Assembly: GCA_029961685.1 (NCBI GenBank)
Contig: JARWKL010000012.1
Location: forward strand, 4,999,807-5,063,806
Length of the DNA stretch: 64,000 bases
DNA from: Aristolochia californica
Lineage: Eukaryota > Streptophyta > Magnoliopsida > Piperales > Aristolochiaceae
Reading direction: 5' to 3'
Part shown: piece by piece, positions 63,401 through 64,000 of the stretch
How the letters are laid out: the number at the start of each line of letters is the position of its first letter
Numbering within the stretch: position 1 is the first letter of the stretch
Made by a program: the position numbers and the translations under genes
The notes under the pieces: generated by a model
Seen by the model: the letters and a program-made list of their open reading frames with translations, nothing else
The model's database searches: none
Told to the model about the DNA's origin: nothing

Positions 63401-64000
63401 TAACGAGGGTTGAACTAGTGGAATTTCCCAAACTTTGATAACAAAACTTTTTTGTTCATTTGTGGTGTCTGAATAAATTTTCTTTTCTTACATTTTTTAT
63501 TGTTTAAAATATTTTTCCTTACGTAAACTCTAAAATTTTCATTTTTTTGTGATCTATTTGCCTTTTTTTTGTTTACAGGATGAAGGGAGAGCGAAAACTC
63601 AAAGTTTTGATTTAAGAAAAAGTGTACATCTAAAATGGAGAAGCAAAATACAAAAATTTAGAGAGAGATAATTTCGAAAAGTGTCTGTAATTTTTAGGGA
63701 TTGTAAGCTCTTTTTAGTTTTTATTACTCAGGTTTTCCAATTGTCGGGAAAAGGGGGAGGTAGGGGATTTTTAACTGAGTGTTGACTCCCAATCCATAAG
63801 TCATTTCTTATAAAAATAAATCCAGTTACGCATGATAAATCACTTTATAATCATCTATGATTGTTAGGTCAGCTTTTTGAAAACGGGTAAAATAATGACT
63901 TGTTTGACTCGGGTAAATATCCCACCGCATGTTCACATGAGAATTTAATGAGCGTTTGTTATTCTCTTTAAAATCTTTGGATTCATAGGTCATTTGCATC
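59825..64000. repeat. HOR block 3 (partial): first slots
   Basis: Phase starts are 59825, 60473, 61123, 61775, 62450, 63104 and 63779, and the last monomer is cut by the window end. They match block 2 slots 35606, 37070, 37657, 38311, 38936, 39588 and 40236 in order, and block 1 slots 4860, 6322, 6976, 7628, 8303, 8955 and 9631. The slot carrying the 110-bp duplication is missing because 59825 is fused to its right-hand part near 59978. The 24-bp-deletion monomers recur in the same positions of the series. Confidence 0.85.

Larger units (their letters stand above)
1..64000. repeat. Tandem satellite array, ~672-bp monomer, fills the window
   Basis: The same sequence recurs head to tail throughout. 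Starts of the phase word gtgttgact (or a one- or two-base variant) are spaced mostly 670-677 bp apart, with subsets at 652-655 bp and a few exceptional spacings (340, 587, 611, 625, 629/633, 776, 786/787, 1048/1055, 1079/1080 bp). All copies share one orientation. Every stretch between features listed here is ordinary monomer, and I found no unrelated DNA longer than about 15 bp. The family is not one I can name. AT-richness, monomer size and length of array fit a eukaryotic heterochromatic satellite; plant origin is a guess. No gene of any kind is supported. Confidence 0.98.

Noticed and set aside
1..64000. CRISPR-like regular repetition
   Set aside because: The repeated unit is about 672 bp with no short direct repeats separated by unique spacers.
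1..64000. Ribosomal DNA or intergenic spacer array
   Set aside because: No rRNA gene segment or known rRNA motif is seen in any monomer, and the 672-bp unit is far too short to be an rDNA unit.

Overview
The window is one uninterrupted array of a satellite DNA. A monomer of about 672-676 bp is repeated head to tail from the first base to the last, and I counted 94 repeat boundaries using the phase word gtgttgact (first at 152, last at 63779). The sequence is AT-rich, with long T tracts. I see no protein-coding gene, tRNA, rRNA, intact transposon or CRISPR array. This is eukaryotic heterochromatin, either centromeric/pericentromeric or subtelomeric. A plant is my best guess, at low confidence, because nothing in the window fixes the species.

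Each monomer has the same internal layout. From the phase word these are: a dyad (CAATCATCTATGATTG), a BamHI site, a catgtttcaagcatg dyad overlapping GCATGC, an ACACGTGT G-box palindrome, an ACTAGT site, a long T-rich stretch ending in an oligo-T run, a purine-rich stretch (gggatgaagggagag), and finally a short G-rich tract just before the next phase word. Most monomers are 670-677 bp. Defined subsets are 652-654 bp because of shared small deletions.

The main result is a very long higher-order repeat (HOR). Diagnostic variants, junctions and length changes recur in the same order about 24-31 kb apart. Taking the start of the slot just before a 110-bp internal duplication as the boundary, I see block 0 (1-4859, tail part), block 1 (4860-35605, 45 phase units), block 2 (35606-59824, 35 phase units) and block 3 (59825-64000, first part). 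Merging the blocks gives about 46 ordered monomer slots. Corresponding monomers in different blocks look far more alike than neighbours do: one hand count gave about 8 differences in 330 bases for a matched pair, against about 21 in 185 for near neighbours.

The blocks differ by loss of whole monomers, by hybrid monomers, and by internal deletions whose junctions mostly carry 3-6 bp of microhomology. Some junctions are shared by two blocks, so they predate block duplication. Others are private to one block, so they are later. The array thus records several rounds of unequal exchange on top of segmental duplication of about 30 kb.
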